A stretch of 64,000 nt of DNA from Archivesica marissinica (taxonomy: Eukaryota > Mollusca > Bivalvia > Venerida > Vesicomyidae). The stretch covers positions 52,057,834 through 52,121,833 of the forward strand of contig CM026398.1 in NCBI GenBank assembly GCA_014843695.1, given 5' to 3'. The translations under genes and the position numbers were made by a program. The notes below the pieces were generated by a model, which worked only from the letters and a program-made list of their open reading frames with translations, was not told the DNA's origin and did not search any database. Positions 12,601 through 27,600 of this stretch are shown here, piece after piece (the stretch's first letter is position 1; every line of letters begins with the position of its first letter).

Positions 12601-15600
12601 TGTTGTTTTATTATATATTTGCCCTCTATAAGCAGCCACCTGTGCTAAGCTGCCACTTGATAGACCCATTCCAGAATCTTCTCTGGTTCTTTTACGTGCA
12701 CGGTGTACAGCACGACACGAGACCTCGGTTTAAAGTCCCATCTGAAAGACTGTTAATTTTATTATGGTCAGACAGGGATCGAACCTGCGATCACTGGATT
12801 ACCAGTCCAGCGTGTTACCACTGGACTACAGATCTTGTTTTTATAAAAATTGACTAAACTTTATACTCCTGTGGTCAAACTAACATCTAAGGTTTATACA
12901 CCATAAATGAGTGTTAATTGGCTCATAGCCAAGGTTCATAGACTGCCCATCGCTCAAATGGGCCTTAAATGAGTGTTAATTGGCTCATAGCCAAGGTTCA
13001 TAGACTGCCCATCGCTCAAATGGGCAACTGGAAATGACGTTAAAGAAACTTATATAAAATGGTTTTTGGTCATATTCACTTATCATCTACCTTTCCATGT
13101 GATGTCACAAAATGGTAAGTGAAACTATTTACCTCCCTTTCTTTGTTTTCTTCTTTGCTTCTCCTTTACTCGCTGCGGTTGTGCCCAATGATGGCGTGAT
13201 TCCCTCGTCCAGGTCAAAATTGGCAAGTGGAGGCTTGAAATTTGGTGTCGCTGAATATAAAAGAAGAAAACTAAAGGTTATTAAAGCATTATTTAAGCTG
13301 TCCGATTAGTGCAGTGGTTAGCATGCTCGCTGGGTTCGATCCTCGGACCGGGAAGTATGTGCGGTGGTCGCCAGATCGGACAGGTGGGTTTTTTTCTGGG
13401 TACTCTGGTTTCCTCCCACATGAATGACTACATTTATGCTTTCATCTGCACCAACAAGAGTGATCAATGCAAGTTTAAACTAATCAATATCTATTTTACA
13501 ACCTACATTAGTTACACCTATTGGCACGGTTATTCGAGAGTAAAGATATTCGGCGCATCCAGATGAAGAACCAACCTGTCTGATTATCTGTTATATTTCA
13601 GGTTTTACCCCTGCATCAGCACCATTTTGGGCTATATCGCCTGCGGGCAGTTTACCTAACAACACCTTTCCTGGGCAGGCTCCAGCGGTTAACCAGTACT
13701 TGGGTGCACCAACCTCCGTAAGAAACTGCCAACTTTTTCATATAAATGAGACATGGTCTGAGCGGGGCTCGAACCCGTGACCATCAGTGATGATAGGTTA
13801 CAGTGGTATACAAGTCAGCGACCTTAACCACTCGACCACGGAGGCGGACTCCAACCTGTCTGAACTAGTGAGCACCGTACTATGTCACATACATCCAAGG
13901 CCGAGGATAACACCAGAGTCGCAATGGTGAGAAATCAGTAGCAGAGATACAGACAATCTGGATTATTTGAAGACCTGCTATGGGCCCCTGCGGCTGAGTG
14001 GTTATGGTCATTGCACTTCATTGTTGTAGTTCCGAATCACACTATGGATGTTAAATTATTTAACCCCAGGAAGCTATCCAGCTGACTTGTGGAAGGTCAG
14101 TGATTCTACCTATGTCACCGCTCGTGCCTGAATCAATTCTCATAGAAGCATTTCGGGTCTTCATCCATCTTTTTTAACACTCAAATTATAAAAAACCAAA
14201 CAAAGAACACAGTGACATCCAATAAAGTCCAAACATCTTAGATTTCTTTAATTTCATGGGTAGTAGAATATTCCGCGGGTAGTAGAATATTCCCCGGGTA
14301 GTAGAATATTCTGTGGGTAGTAGAATATTCCGCGGGTAGTAGAATATTCCGTGGGTAGTAGAATATTCCGCGGGTAGTAGAATATTCCGCGGGTAGTAGA
14401 ATATTCCCCGGGTAGTAGAATATTCCCCGGGTAGTAGAATATTCCGTGGGTAGTAGAATATTCCTCGGGTAGTAGAATATTCCCCGGGTAGTAGAATATT
14501 CCGTGGGTAGTAGAATATTCCCCGGGTAGTAGAATATTCCTCGGGTAGTAGAATATTCCGTGGGTAGTAGAATATTCTCCGGGTAGTAGAATATTCCGCG
14601 GGTAGTAGAACATTCCGCGGGTAGTAGAATATTCCCCGGGTAGTAGAACATTCCGCGGGTAGTAGAATATTCCGTGGGTAGTAGAATATTCCCCGGGTAG
14701 TAGAATATTCCCCGGGTAGTAGAATATTCCCCGGGTAGTAGAATATTCCCCGGGTAGTAGAATATTCCGCGGGTAGTAGAATATTCCGCGGGTAGTAGAA
14801 TATTCTCCGGGTAGTAGAATATTCCGCGGGTAGTAGAATATTCCCCGGGTAGTAGAATATTCCCCGGGTAGTAGAATATTCCGCGGGTAGTAGAATATTC
14901 CGTGGGTAGTAGAATATTCCGCGGGTAGTAGAATATTCCGCGGGTAGTAGAATATTCCGTGGGTAGTAGAATATTCGCCGGGTAGTAGAATATTCCGTGG
15001 GTAGTAGAATATTCCGCGGGTAGTAGAATATTCCGCGGGTAGTAGAATATTCCCCGGGTAGTAGAATATTCCCCGGGTAGTAGAATATTCCCCGGGTAGT
15101 AGAATATTCCGCGGGTAGTAGAATATTCCCCGGGTAGTAGAATATTCCGCGGGTAGTAGAATATTCCCCGGGTAGTAGAATATTCAGCGGGTAGTAGAAT
15201 ATTCCGCGGGTAGTAGAATATTCCCCGGGTAGTAGAATATTCCGCGGGTAGTAGAATATTCCCCGGGTAGTAGAATATTCCCCGGGTAGTAGAATATTCC
15301 CCGGGTAGTAGAATATTCCGCGGGTAGTAGAATATTCCGTGGGTAGTAGAATATTCCGTGGGTAGTAGAATATTCCGTGGGTAGTAGAATATTCCCCGGG
15401 TAGTAGAATATTCCCCGGGTAGTAGAATATTCCCCGGGTAGTAGAATATTCCCCGGGTAGTAGAATATTCCCCGGGTAGTAGAATATTCCCCGTCGAAAT
15501 AAAGCACTAACATCAGTGTCATATTTTCTTGTAAAGATTTTCTATGCTTATAGGCCAGCCAATTATTTCAATTGATTTTCGTGTTCCAGTGTATCAACTA

Positions 15601-18600
15601 CTCAAGTACATGCAATTTGTTGTATCTGGTTGAGGTTGATATTGGGTTGCACAGGGTGAGGTTGATATTGGGTTGCACAGGGTGAGGTTGATATTGGGTT
15701 GCACAGGATGAGGTTGATAGGGTGATATTGGGGTGCACAGGGTGAGGTCGATAGGGTGATATTGGGTTGCACAGGGTGAGGTTGACAGGGTGATATTGGG
15801 TTGCACAGGGTGAGGTTGATAGGGTGATATTGGGTTGCACAGGGTGAGGTCGATAGGGTGATATTGGGTTGCACAGGGTGAGGTCGATAGGGTGATATTG
15901 GGTTGCACAGGGTGAGGTTGACAGGGTGATATTGGGTAGCACAGGGTGAGGTTGACAGAGTGAATATAATATTACCCGACAAGCATTGAAGCAGGGTGTT
16001 CTGGAACTGTGTGATGTTGTGCAGTCGATTAATCACCTTCCCTTTGATCTCCGGGTCTGACTGCGCCGAGAAACCATTCAACATCTGTGCAATAAATTGT
16101 TTAAATTAATGAATAACAAAAATGATGGACTTTATTTACATGATCCAGTTATCTGCAAGACTAATCTCTCATGGAGGGCCTCTAAAACAATTATATATCA
16201 TTTACAACATATAGCGGCACACTTACACATGGATCTGTAGTCCAGTGGTAACATGCTGGACTGGTAATCCAGGGATCGCAGGTTCGATCCCCCGTCTGAC
16301 CATAATAAAATTAACAGTCTTTCAGATGGGACGTTAAACCGAGGTCTCGTGTCGGTGCTTTACACCAGGCACGTAAAAGAATCAGAGGAGAATGGGTCTC
16401 TGTCTGTATCATGCACTATCCTCCAAAAATCTAAAATGACTAATCTCTTCAGGAGGCGTCGCTCATATGGGAAACCGGTAGCGACGATAAATAAACGTAA
16501 AACACACAAAATGATGGACTTTATTTACAGACGATGATCCAGTTATCAGCAAGACTAATCTCTCACGGAGGGCCCCTAAAACACATATATATCATTTACA
16601 ACATATAGCGGCACGCTGTATTGTCGACGATAAATCTGGTATAAATAGCAAGTTAATCACGTTTTGACAGAACATAAGTGTGACAGGGAGGTACTTAATA
16701 GCTTTCTTCTTCATCTCTACATCTACAAACCGGTGGAAGTCGTGATAGCGCAGTGGATGTGCGTTCGCTTCAGGTGCGAAAGGTCCAGAGTTCGAGCCCC
16801 GCTGGAGCCGTTACGATTGTGCCCATAGGCAAGGCATTTAAATTCCACGTTGCCTCTTCTCTCTCCCTCGTAGCGATTGATTCCATCAGGAATGAGGTCT
16901 CGAGAGTGATTAATATAAGTTGTAAGAACTCGTTTCACAATCGAGCTAAAATAAATTTGTATAAACTAAACAAGTTGTATCACTTCTCTACATACCTCTA
17001 TACACCAGTTGATACAATAGCTTTTTTCTCTACATTTACAAACCAGGCTGTCCGATTAGCGCAGTGGTTAGCGCTCGCTTCTCACCAATGCAACCTGGGT
17101 TCGATCCTCGGACCGGGAAGTATGTGAGATGGTGCGGTGGTCGCCAGATCAGAGACATGGGTTTTCTCCAGGCACCAGTTTCCTCCCACATGAATGACCA
17201 CATATACACTTTCATCCGCGCCAACGAGAGTGATTAATATAAGTTGTTAAAACTCGCTTCGCAAACATTGTAAAATAATTAAAGTGTAAACTAAACCAGT
17301 GTATCTACATACCTCTATACACCAGTTGATACTATAAAACAATGAGGATACAATGATGTCCTTCTCTCTCTGTGACAATGGTTCAAACTTCTCATATATG
17401 TCTTCCTTTGCTAAATACACGGGGCATCCTACAATATATACAGCAGTAAATACACGGGGCATCCTACAATATATACAGCAATATATACAGGGTAAATACA
17501 CGGGGCATCCTACAATATATACAGGGTAAATACACGGGGCATCCTACAATATATACAGGGTAAATACACGGGGCATCCTACAATATATACAGGGTAAATA
17601 CACAGGGCATCCTACAATATATACAGGGTAAATACACGGGGCATCCTACAATATATACAGCGTAAATACACGGGGCATCCTACAATATATACAGGGTAAA
17701 TACACGGGGCATCCTACAATATATACAGGGTAAATACACGGGGCATCCTACAATATATACAGGGTAAATACACGGGGCATCCTACAATATATACAGGGTA
17801 AATACACGGGGCATCCTACAATATATACAGGGTAAATACACGGGGCATCCTACAATATATACAGGGTAAATACACGGGGCATCCTACAATATATACAGGG
17901 TAAATACACGGGGCATCCTACAATATATACAGGGTAAATACACGGGGCATCCTACAATATATACAGGGTAAATACACGGGGCATCCTACAATATATACAG
18001 GGTAAATACATGGGGCATCCTACAATATATACAGGGTAAATACACGGGGCATCCTACAATATATACAGGGTAAATACACGGGGCATCCTACAATATATAC
18101 AGGGTAAATACACGGGGCATCCTACAATATATACAGGGTAAATACACGGGGCATCCTACAATATATACAGGGTAAATACACGGGGCATCCTACAATATAT
18201 ACAGGGTAAATATACGGGCCTTCTTACAATATATACAAGGTAAATACACGGGGCATCCTACAATATATACAGGGTAAATACACGGGGCATCCTACAATAT
18301 ATACAGGGGTAAGCAGTGTTTATGAGCGAAATAAAATAAAATTAATTTCTAACTTTGTGCACTTCTACTTAAGAAATATGAATTTCTACTTGTGACAATC
18401 TCCTTGTGATACATGAGATAATATTAATGATGATTTCACTCGAACCCAGCTTAATGATGTCATAGGCAGTTAGTTTTAAGCTGGTTTTGAATTTGCTTTC
18501 ATATAAACATCATCATGGCTATGAGAGTAGATGTTTAGTCACTTACCCAGCAAGGCATCAATATTTTCTAGAGTTCCATTTGGCCTCTCCTCACATACCC

Positions 18601-21600
18601 TCAGTAGTCTCACAGAAGGGGCCAGGCATAGAGGGTCAGTCACTTACCCAGCAAGGCATCAATATTTTCTAGAGTTCCATGTTGCCTCTCCTCACATACC
18701 CTTAGTAGTCTCACAGAAGGGGCCAGGCATAGGGGGTCAGTCACTCCACTGAAATATCATTAATTATTTGAATGCTACTCTTCTTGTCATTTTCTGTATA
18801 ATTTTTACCGTAACAAATTTAATAAGATCCTTCAAAAGCTACTTCCATTTATCTCTTATGTCATTTGCATATGGAAACACGAGATATTACGGCAAATTAT
18901 TATTTCAATAACCACTAAATTTAAACTTTATTTATTTTACAACGATTGCGAAACAAGTTTCAACAACTTATATTAATCACTCTCGTTGGCACAGATGAAA
19001 GCATATATGTGGTCATTCGTGTGGGAGGAAACCGGAGAAAACCCACCTGTCCAATCTGGCGACCATCATACCATCTCACATACTTCACAATAACCACTAG
19101 ACAACAGATCAGCCTGAATTACGAGTGATTGACTGTATAACTGCTGGTTCAGCAAAATATAAAATGTCTTATGCTTTCCAATGAATTGCCAAATTCAAGT
19201 TCAAGGTTATGTTAGTTAGTGGAAGTCGTGATAGCGCAGTGGATGCGCGTTCGCTTCAGGTGCGAAAGGTCCGGAGTTCGAGCCCCACTGGAGCAGTTAC
19301 GATTGTGCCCTTAGGCAAGGCATTTAAATTCCACGTTGCCTCTTCTCTCTCCCTCGTGGCGATGGATTCCATCAGGAATGAGGTCTCGAGAGTGATTTAT
19401 ATAAGTTGAAATAACTTGTTTCGCAATCGAGCTAAAATAAATTTGTATAAACTAAGGTTATGTTATATTTGATGTTATATTTCGGGTTTTACGCCTGCAT
19501 CAGCACCATTTTGGGCTATATCGCCGACGGGCAGTTTACCTAACAACACCTTTCCTGGGCAGGCTCCAGCGGTTAACCAGTACTTTGGTGCACCAACCTC
19601 CGTAAGAAATTGCCAACTTTTTCATATAAATGAGACACGGTCTGAGCGGGTCTCGAACCCATCATCAGTGATGATAGGTTACAGTGGTATACAAGTCAGC
19701 GACCTTAACCACTCGACCACGGAGGCGGACCCCAAGTTCAAGGTAGGATGGAACATATGTTGGTGTAGAGATTAGTCCTCCAATGTGTAGACAAATATAA
19801 GGATTAGTAAATAAATAAGTGAATGATTTACTACACCTCTAGCAAATGGCTCAAGAATTTGCATCTATCTTGTCATGAAATCTGACATGGAGACAAACCT
19901 CTCTGTATAGACAGCCAGGGCTGTTCTCTTGCCATATTTCTGTACGACCAATGGTAGAATATTCACGGCTATTCCTGCCTCTGAATCATCATCTAATCCA
20001 TGTAAGCACTCCATTGCGATATTCCCACTCCTGAAATTATAAATGTACGAGTCACACTCACATTAATATTGGCATATTGTTATCCAATAACATATCCGAC
20101 CATTCTACCGATTGCAATAACATATCTGACCATTCTACCGATTGCAATAACATATCTGACCATTCTACCGATTGCAATAACATATCTGACCATTCTACCG
20201 ATTGCAATAACATATCTGACCATTCTACTGATTGCAATAACATATCCTACCACACGACTGATTGCAATAACATATCTGACCAGTCTACTGATATATGCAA
20301 TAACATATCCGACCACTCTACCGATTGCAATAACATATCCGACCATTCTACTGATTGCAATAACATATCTGACCATTCTCTACTGATTGCAATAACATAT
20401 CTGACCATTCTACCGATTGTAATAACAAATCCGACCACTCTACCGGTTGTAATAACATATCTGACCAGTCTACCGATTGTAATAACATATCTGACCAGTC
20501 TACCGATTTTAATAACATATCCGACCACTCTACCGATTGTAATAACATATCTGACCAGTCTACCGATTGTAATAACATCTCTGACCATTCTACCGATTGT
20601 AATAACATATCTGACCATTCTACCGATTATAATAACATATCTGACCAGTCTACCGATTGTAATAACATATCTGACCATTCTACCGATTATAATAACATAT
20701 CTGACCATTCTACCGATTGTAATAACATATCCGACCACTCTACCGATTGTAATAACATATCTGACCAGTCTACTGATTGCAATAACATATCTGACCATTC
20801 GACTGATTGCAATAACATATCCTATCACACTACTGATCGAAATAACATGTCTGACCATTCTACCGATTGTAATAACATATCTGACTACTCTACTGATTGC
20901 AATAACATATCTGACCATTCTACCGATTGCAATAACATATCCGACCATTCGACTGATTGCAACAATGTGCTTTGCCTCGAGTCAAGTGTCATCCAAAAGC
21001 ACAGACCACTACTTATAACAATTGGATCCATTAATGTGACTGGATCAATAATTGATTCATGGAAAAAAGCTTTCAAGCCAAAACATACTCGTTATGTCAA
21101 AGTCCCGTTTCAGACATTATCATTTTACATATAACTGGCTCCGTTTATATAGAATTTCGTTAAGTCAAACTTCGGTTATGTTGATGAAGTATTTTGTTCG
21201 GTCCGACGAAATTCGACATAATGGATGTAGACTGTATTTAATAACAAAAGCAGGGGAAATGTAGCAATGAATCAAACTACATTTAACCCTTTCAACACCA
21301 CAGACCTCTAAATAGGCTTACAAAAAGTGTAGATCCAGATGAGCCGTCTCATCAGGATCTGCACTTTTTGCCAGTAATGTTACTATTTTTAGACAAAATT
21401 ATTCATTTTGATAAATGAATGAACTGGTCCAAATGTAATGTTCTTATTAATTTATTGGTCTAAGAATATCATGCACCAGTCCATGTCAGTTACTTGGTGT
21501 TAAATGGGTTAAAGCGTATACTATGAAAATTAAAACTCAAATTGATATATCTCTGTTGTGAAAAAGGTCACAGTCTAAAATTAAACTTGATATGGTATGT

Positions 21601-24600
21601 TTTTCAAATCATACATATAAACAAATAGAAAATAGAAGAATCTTCTATAAATACATATTTCATTTTCATCTCATGGAATGAGGAATTTTGCTACTTGAGA
21701 AATTAATTTTCAAATAACTCGATTACGATAAAATCTGTATTGATACAAGAATCTTCTATATCCTCAATCTCTCTAAGTATACCGGTACATACTCGGTGGG
21801 CATGTCGTCCTCAATGTCGACAACAAACGAATCCTGGAAGTCAACAGTCAGGTTCTCACTGATCCAGTTCTGTAATGAAATGATACATTTATACATGGAC
21901 CACATATGCTGTACTCTCCACTGAACTATAAAACCACTTTTTTACACAGAACAGCAAACAATACATCTTTCCCTGAACCACATACAATACATCTTTCCCT
22001 GAACCACAGACAATACATCTTTCCCTGAACCACATACAATACATCTTTCCCTGAACCACAGACAATACATCTTTCCCTGAACAACAAGCAATACATCTTT
22101 CCCTGAACCACAGACAATACATCTTTCCCTGAACAACAAACAATACATCTTTCCCTGAACCACAGACAATACATCTTTCCCTGAACAACAAGCAATACAT
22201 CTTTCCCTGAACCACAGACAATACATCTTTCCCTGAACCACAAACAATACATCTTTCCCTGAACAACAAGCAATACATCTTTCCCTGAACCACAAACAAT
22301 ACATCTTTCCCTGAACAACAAACAATACATCTTTCCCTGAACAACAAGCAATACATCTTTCCCTGAACCACAGACAATACATCTTTCCCTGAACAACAAG
22401 CAATACATCTTTCCCTGAACCACATACAATACATCTTTCCCTGAACAACAAACAATACATCTTTCCCTGAACCACAGACAATACATCTTTCCCTGAACAA
22501 CAAGCAATACATCTTTCCCTGAACCACATACAATACATCTTTCCCTGAACAACAAACAATACATCTTTCCCTGAACCACATACAATACATCTTTCCCTGA
22601 ACAACAAGCAATACATCTTTCCCTGAACAACAAACAATACATCTTTCCCTGAACAACAAGCAATACATCTTTCCCTGAACCACAGACAATACATCTTTCC
22701 CTGAACCACAGACAATACATCTTTCCCTGAACCACAGACAATACATCTTTCCCTGAACCACAAACAATACATCTTTCCCTGAACCACATACAATACATCT
22801 TTCCCTGAACCACATACAATACATCTTTCCCTGAACCACATACAATACATCTTTCCCTGAACAACAAGCAATACATCTTTCCCTGAACAACAAACAATAC
22901 ATCTTTCCCTGAACAACAAGCAATACATCTTTCCCTGAACCACAGACAATACATCTTTCCCTGAACCACAGACAATACATCTTTCCCTGAACCACAGACA
23001 ATACATCTTTCCCTGAACAACAAGCAATACATCTTTCCCTGAACAACAAACAATACATCTTTCCCTGAACAACAAGCAATACATCTTTCCCTGAACCACA
23101 GACAATACATCTTTCCCTGAACCACAGACAATACATCTTTCCCTGAACCACAGACAATACATCTTTCCCTGAACCACAGACAATACATCTTTCCCTGAAC
23201 CACATACAATACATCTTTCCCTGAACAACAAGCAATACATCTTTCCCTGAACCACAGACAATACATCTTTCCCTGAACCACAGACAATACATCTTTCCCT
23301 GAACCACAGACAATACATCTTTCCCTGAACCACAAACAATACATCTTTCCCTGAACCACATACAATACATCTTTCCCTGAACCACAGACAATACATCTTT
23401 CCCTGAACCACAGACAATACATCTTTCCCTGAACCACATACAATACATCTTTCACTGAACAACAAACAATACATCTTTTCCTGAACCACAGACAATACAT
23501 CTTTCCCTGAACCACAGACAATACATCTTTCCCTGAATAACAAACAATACATCTTTCCCTGAACCACAGACAATACATCTTTCCCTGAACAACAAACAAT
23601 ACATCTTTCCCTGAAAACAATACATTTTCCTGAAACAACAATACATTTTCCTGAAAACACTACATCTTTCCCTGAACCACAGACAATACATCTTTCCCTG
23701 AACAACAAACAATACATCTTTCCCTGAACCACAGACAATACATCTTTCCCTGAATAACAAACAATACATCTTTCCCTGAATAACAAACAATACATCTTTC
23801 CCTGAACCACAGACAATACATCTTTCCCTGAATAACAAACAATACATCTTTCCCTGAACCACAGACAATACATCTTTCCCTGAATAACAAACAATACATC
23901 TTTCCCTGAACCACAGACAATACATCTTTCCCTGAATAACAAACAATACATCTTTCCCTGAATAACAAACAATACATCTTCCCTGAACCACAGACAATAC
24001 ATCTTTCCCTGAACAACAAACAATACATCTTTCCCTGAATAACAAACAATACATCTTTCCCTGAACCACAGACAATACATCTTTCCCTGAATAACAAACA
24101 CTACATCTTTCCCTGAACCACAGACAATACATCTTTCCCTGAACAACAAACAATACATCTTTCACTAGAAACATAAACAATACATCTTTCCCTGAATAAC
24201 AAACAATACATCTTTCCCTGAATAACAAACAATACATCTTTCCCTGAACCACAGACAATACATCTTTCACTAGAAACATAAACAATACATCTTTCACTGA
24301 ACAACAAACAATACATCTTTCCCTGAAACAAACAATACATCTTTCCTGAATAACAAACAATACATCTTTCCCTGAATAACAAACAATACATCTTTCCCTG
24401 AACCACAGACAATACATCTTTCCCTGAATAATAAACACTACATCTTTCCCTGAACCACAGACAATACATCTTTCCCTGAATAACAAACAATACATCTTTC
24501 CCTGAATAACAAACAATACATCTTTCCCTGAACAACAGACAATACATCTTTCCCTGAATAACAAACAATACATCTTTCCCTGAATAACAAACAATACATC

Positions 24601-27600
24601 TTTCCCTGAACCACAGACAATACATCTTTCCCTGAATAACAAACACTACATCTTTCCCTGAACCACAGACAATACATCTTTCCCTGAACAACAAACAATA
24701 CATCTTTCACTGAAACATAAACAATACATCTTTCCCTGAATAACAAACAATACATCTTTCCCTGAATAACAAACAATACATCTTTCCCTGAACCACAGAC
24801 AATACATCTTTCCTGAAAAAACAATACATCTTTCCTGAACAACAAACAATACATCTTTCCGAAACAACATACATCTTTCCCTGAATAACAAACAATACAT
24901 CTTTCCCTGAATAACAGACAATACATCTTTCCCTGAATAACAAACACTACATCTTTCCCTGAACCACAGACAATACATCTTTCCCTGAATAACAAACACT
25001 ACATCTTTCCCTGAACCACAGACAATACATCTTTCCCTGAATAACAAACAATACATCTTTCCCTGAATAACAAACAATACATCTTTCCCTGAACAACAAA
25101 CAATACATCTTTCCCAGAACAACAAACAATACATCTTTCCAAGAACCACAAACAATACATCTTTCCCTGAACAACAAACAATACATCTTTCCCTGAACAA
25201 CAAACAATACATCTTTCCCAGAACAACAAACAATACATCTTTCCCAGAACCACAGACAATACATCTTTCCCTGAACAACAAACAATACATCTTTCCCTGA
25301 ATAACAAACAATACATCTTTCCCTGAACAACAAACAATACATCTTTCCCTGAACAACAAACAATACATCTTTCCCTGAATAACAAACAATACATATTTCC
25401 CTGAACAACAAACAATACATCTTTCCCTGAACCACAAACAATACATTTTTCCCAGAACCACAAACTACATTTTTCCCAGAACAACAAACAATACATCTTT
25501 CCCTGAACCACAAACAATACATTTTTCCCAGAACAAACAATACATTTTTCCCAGAACAACAAACAATACATCTTTCCCTGAACCACAAACAATACATATT
25601 TCCCTGAACAACAAACAATACATCTTTCCCTGAACCACAAACAATACATTTTCCCCAGAACAACAAACAATACATCTTTCCCAGATCAACAAACAATACA
25701 TCTTTCACTAGAAACATAAACAATGCATATTTCCAGAAATCACAGACAGTACATTTCCCCCTGAACCACAATAGTAGAGATTTATCCTGTAAAGATGGCT
25801 ACTGTGATTAGATGTACCTCAACCTTGGGCTGTATTTTTCCCTGTGCCACGATTGTGGAGAGCTCGTCCATGAAGAGTGCGTAGGCTTCAGGTGACTTAC
25901 TGCTGCTGGATCGAACCAGGGTCAGCAGGCTGGTGACCTGCTTATACAGGTCCTCACTCAGATTGTCCGGTGTGCACGAGTTCTCAGTGCTTTCTTCGGT
26001 ACTTAGTATTAAAAAAATAAAATAGTTATGATTAGTCTAATAGCAGTTAGCAATGAGTGAATGAATATCCTCTATATGGAATGTAGTATTACACTATTGA
26101 TATATAGTGTACTTGTGTGTGGTATAGCAGTAGGCAATGAGTGAATGAATATCCTCTGTATGGAATGTAGTATTACAATATTGATATATAGTGTACTTGT
26201 GTGTGGTACAGTAGACTCTACAATAGCAGTAGGCAATGAGTGAATGAATATCCTCTATATGGAATGTAGTATTACAATATTGATATATAGTGTACTAGTG
26301 TGTGGTACAGTAGACTCTACAATAGCAGTAGGCAATGAGTGAATGAATATCCTCTATATGGAATGTAGTATTACAATATTGATATATAGTGTACTAGTGT
26401 GTGGTATAGCAGTAGGCAATGAGTGAATGAATATCCTCTATATGGAATGTAGTATTACAATATTGATATATAGTGTACTAGTGTGTGGTACAGTAGACTC
26501 TACAATAGCAGTAGGCAATGAGTGAATGAATATCCTCTGTATGGAATGTAGTATTACAATATTGATATATAGTGTACTTGTGTGTGGTACAGTAGATTCT
26601 ACAATAGCAGTAGGCAATGAGTGAATGAATATCCTCTGTATGGAATGTAGTATTACAATATTGATATATAGTGTACTTGTGTGTGGTATAGCAGTAGGCA
26701 ATGAGTGAATGAATATCCTCTATATGGAATGGAGTATTACAATATTGATATATAGTGTACTTGTGTGTGGTACAGTAGATTCTACAATGCTCATTAATGC
26801 AAGGTTATTTTAGAATCACATCTATTATAATTGTTCTAATGATCTCCGCTGAGATATACTCGGTGGGATAAACCCATCTTTCTCAAGGTTTAATAAAGTT
26901 TTTTATTAGCAGTATGAAAACTGAAGTTATTGTCTTCAAGAACACAATAGTCGATGTGACGTTGCCCTGTATAACATGCGGTTTATAACTTCTGTTTTTC
27001 ATACTGATAAAAACATTAGATCAAACCTTGAGAAAGGTGGGTTTATCTAATCACCGTAACGTCGGTACAACTGCGTTACATTTAACCTTGAGAAAGGTGG
27101 GTTTATCTTATCACCGTAACGTCGGTACAACGGTGTTACATTTAACCTTGAGAAAGATGCACCAAAACGACGGTACAACTGTGTTACATTTAACCTTGAG
27201 AAAGCTGGGTTTATCTAATCACCGTAACGTCGGTACAACGGTGTTACATTTAACCTTGAGAAAGATGCACCAAAACGTCGGTACAACTGTGTTACATTTA
27301 ACATTGTATTTCACATGTATTATAGACTGGACAAGAAACAATGTAGGCTTGTATACTTGACCTCTAACCATGCCCCTTGGAAGGTACAGATTAGGGGTCA
27401 GATTCACAAATTTACTGATATATACTACTGACGATGAATTCAGCTAGACCGATAGACAAGCATAAAAAACTAAAATGTTATAAACTAACCTATTTTGTGC
27501 GATACAACTGACAATCATCACAGCTCCAATTACACCCATCCTCTTGTATCTGTGAAGAAAGAGTGAACCATTCATAGCATTGATATGAACAGTAGCATAC

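Noticed and set aside
20069..21018. Plus-strand frame rich in ISDHSTDCN / ITYLTILPI repeats
   Set aside because: A 30-bp repeat translation with no start context or domain, located in an intron of the opposite-strand gene.
21926..25771. Cysteine-rich minus-strand frames of up to 738 residues (repeats of [15 protein letters not shown])
   Set aside because: A 26-bp unit without stops in any of three frames makes long frames automatically. The array is the intron between exons 20 and 21 on the same strand.
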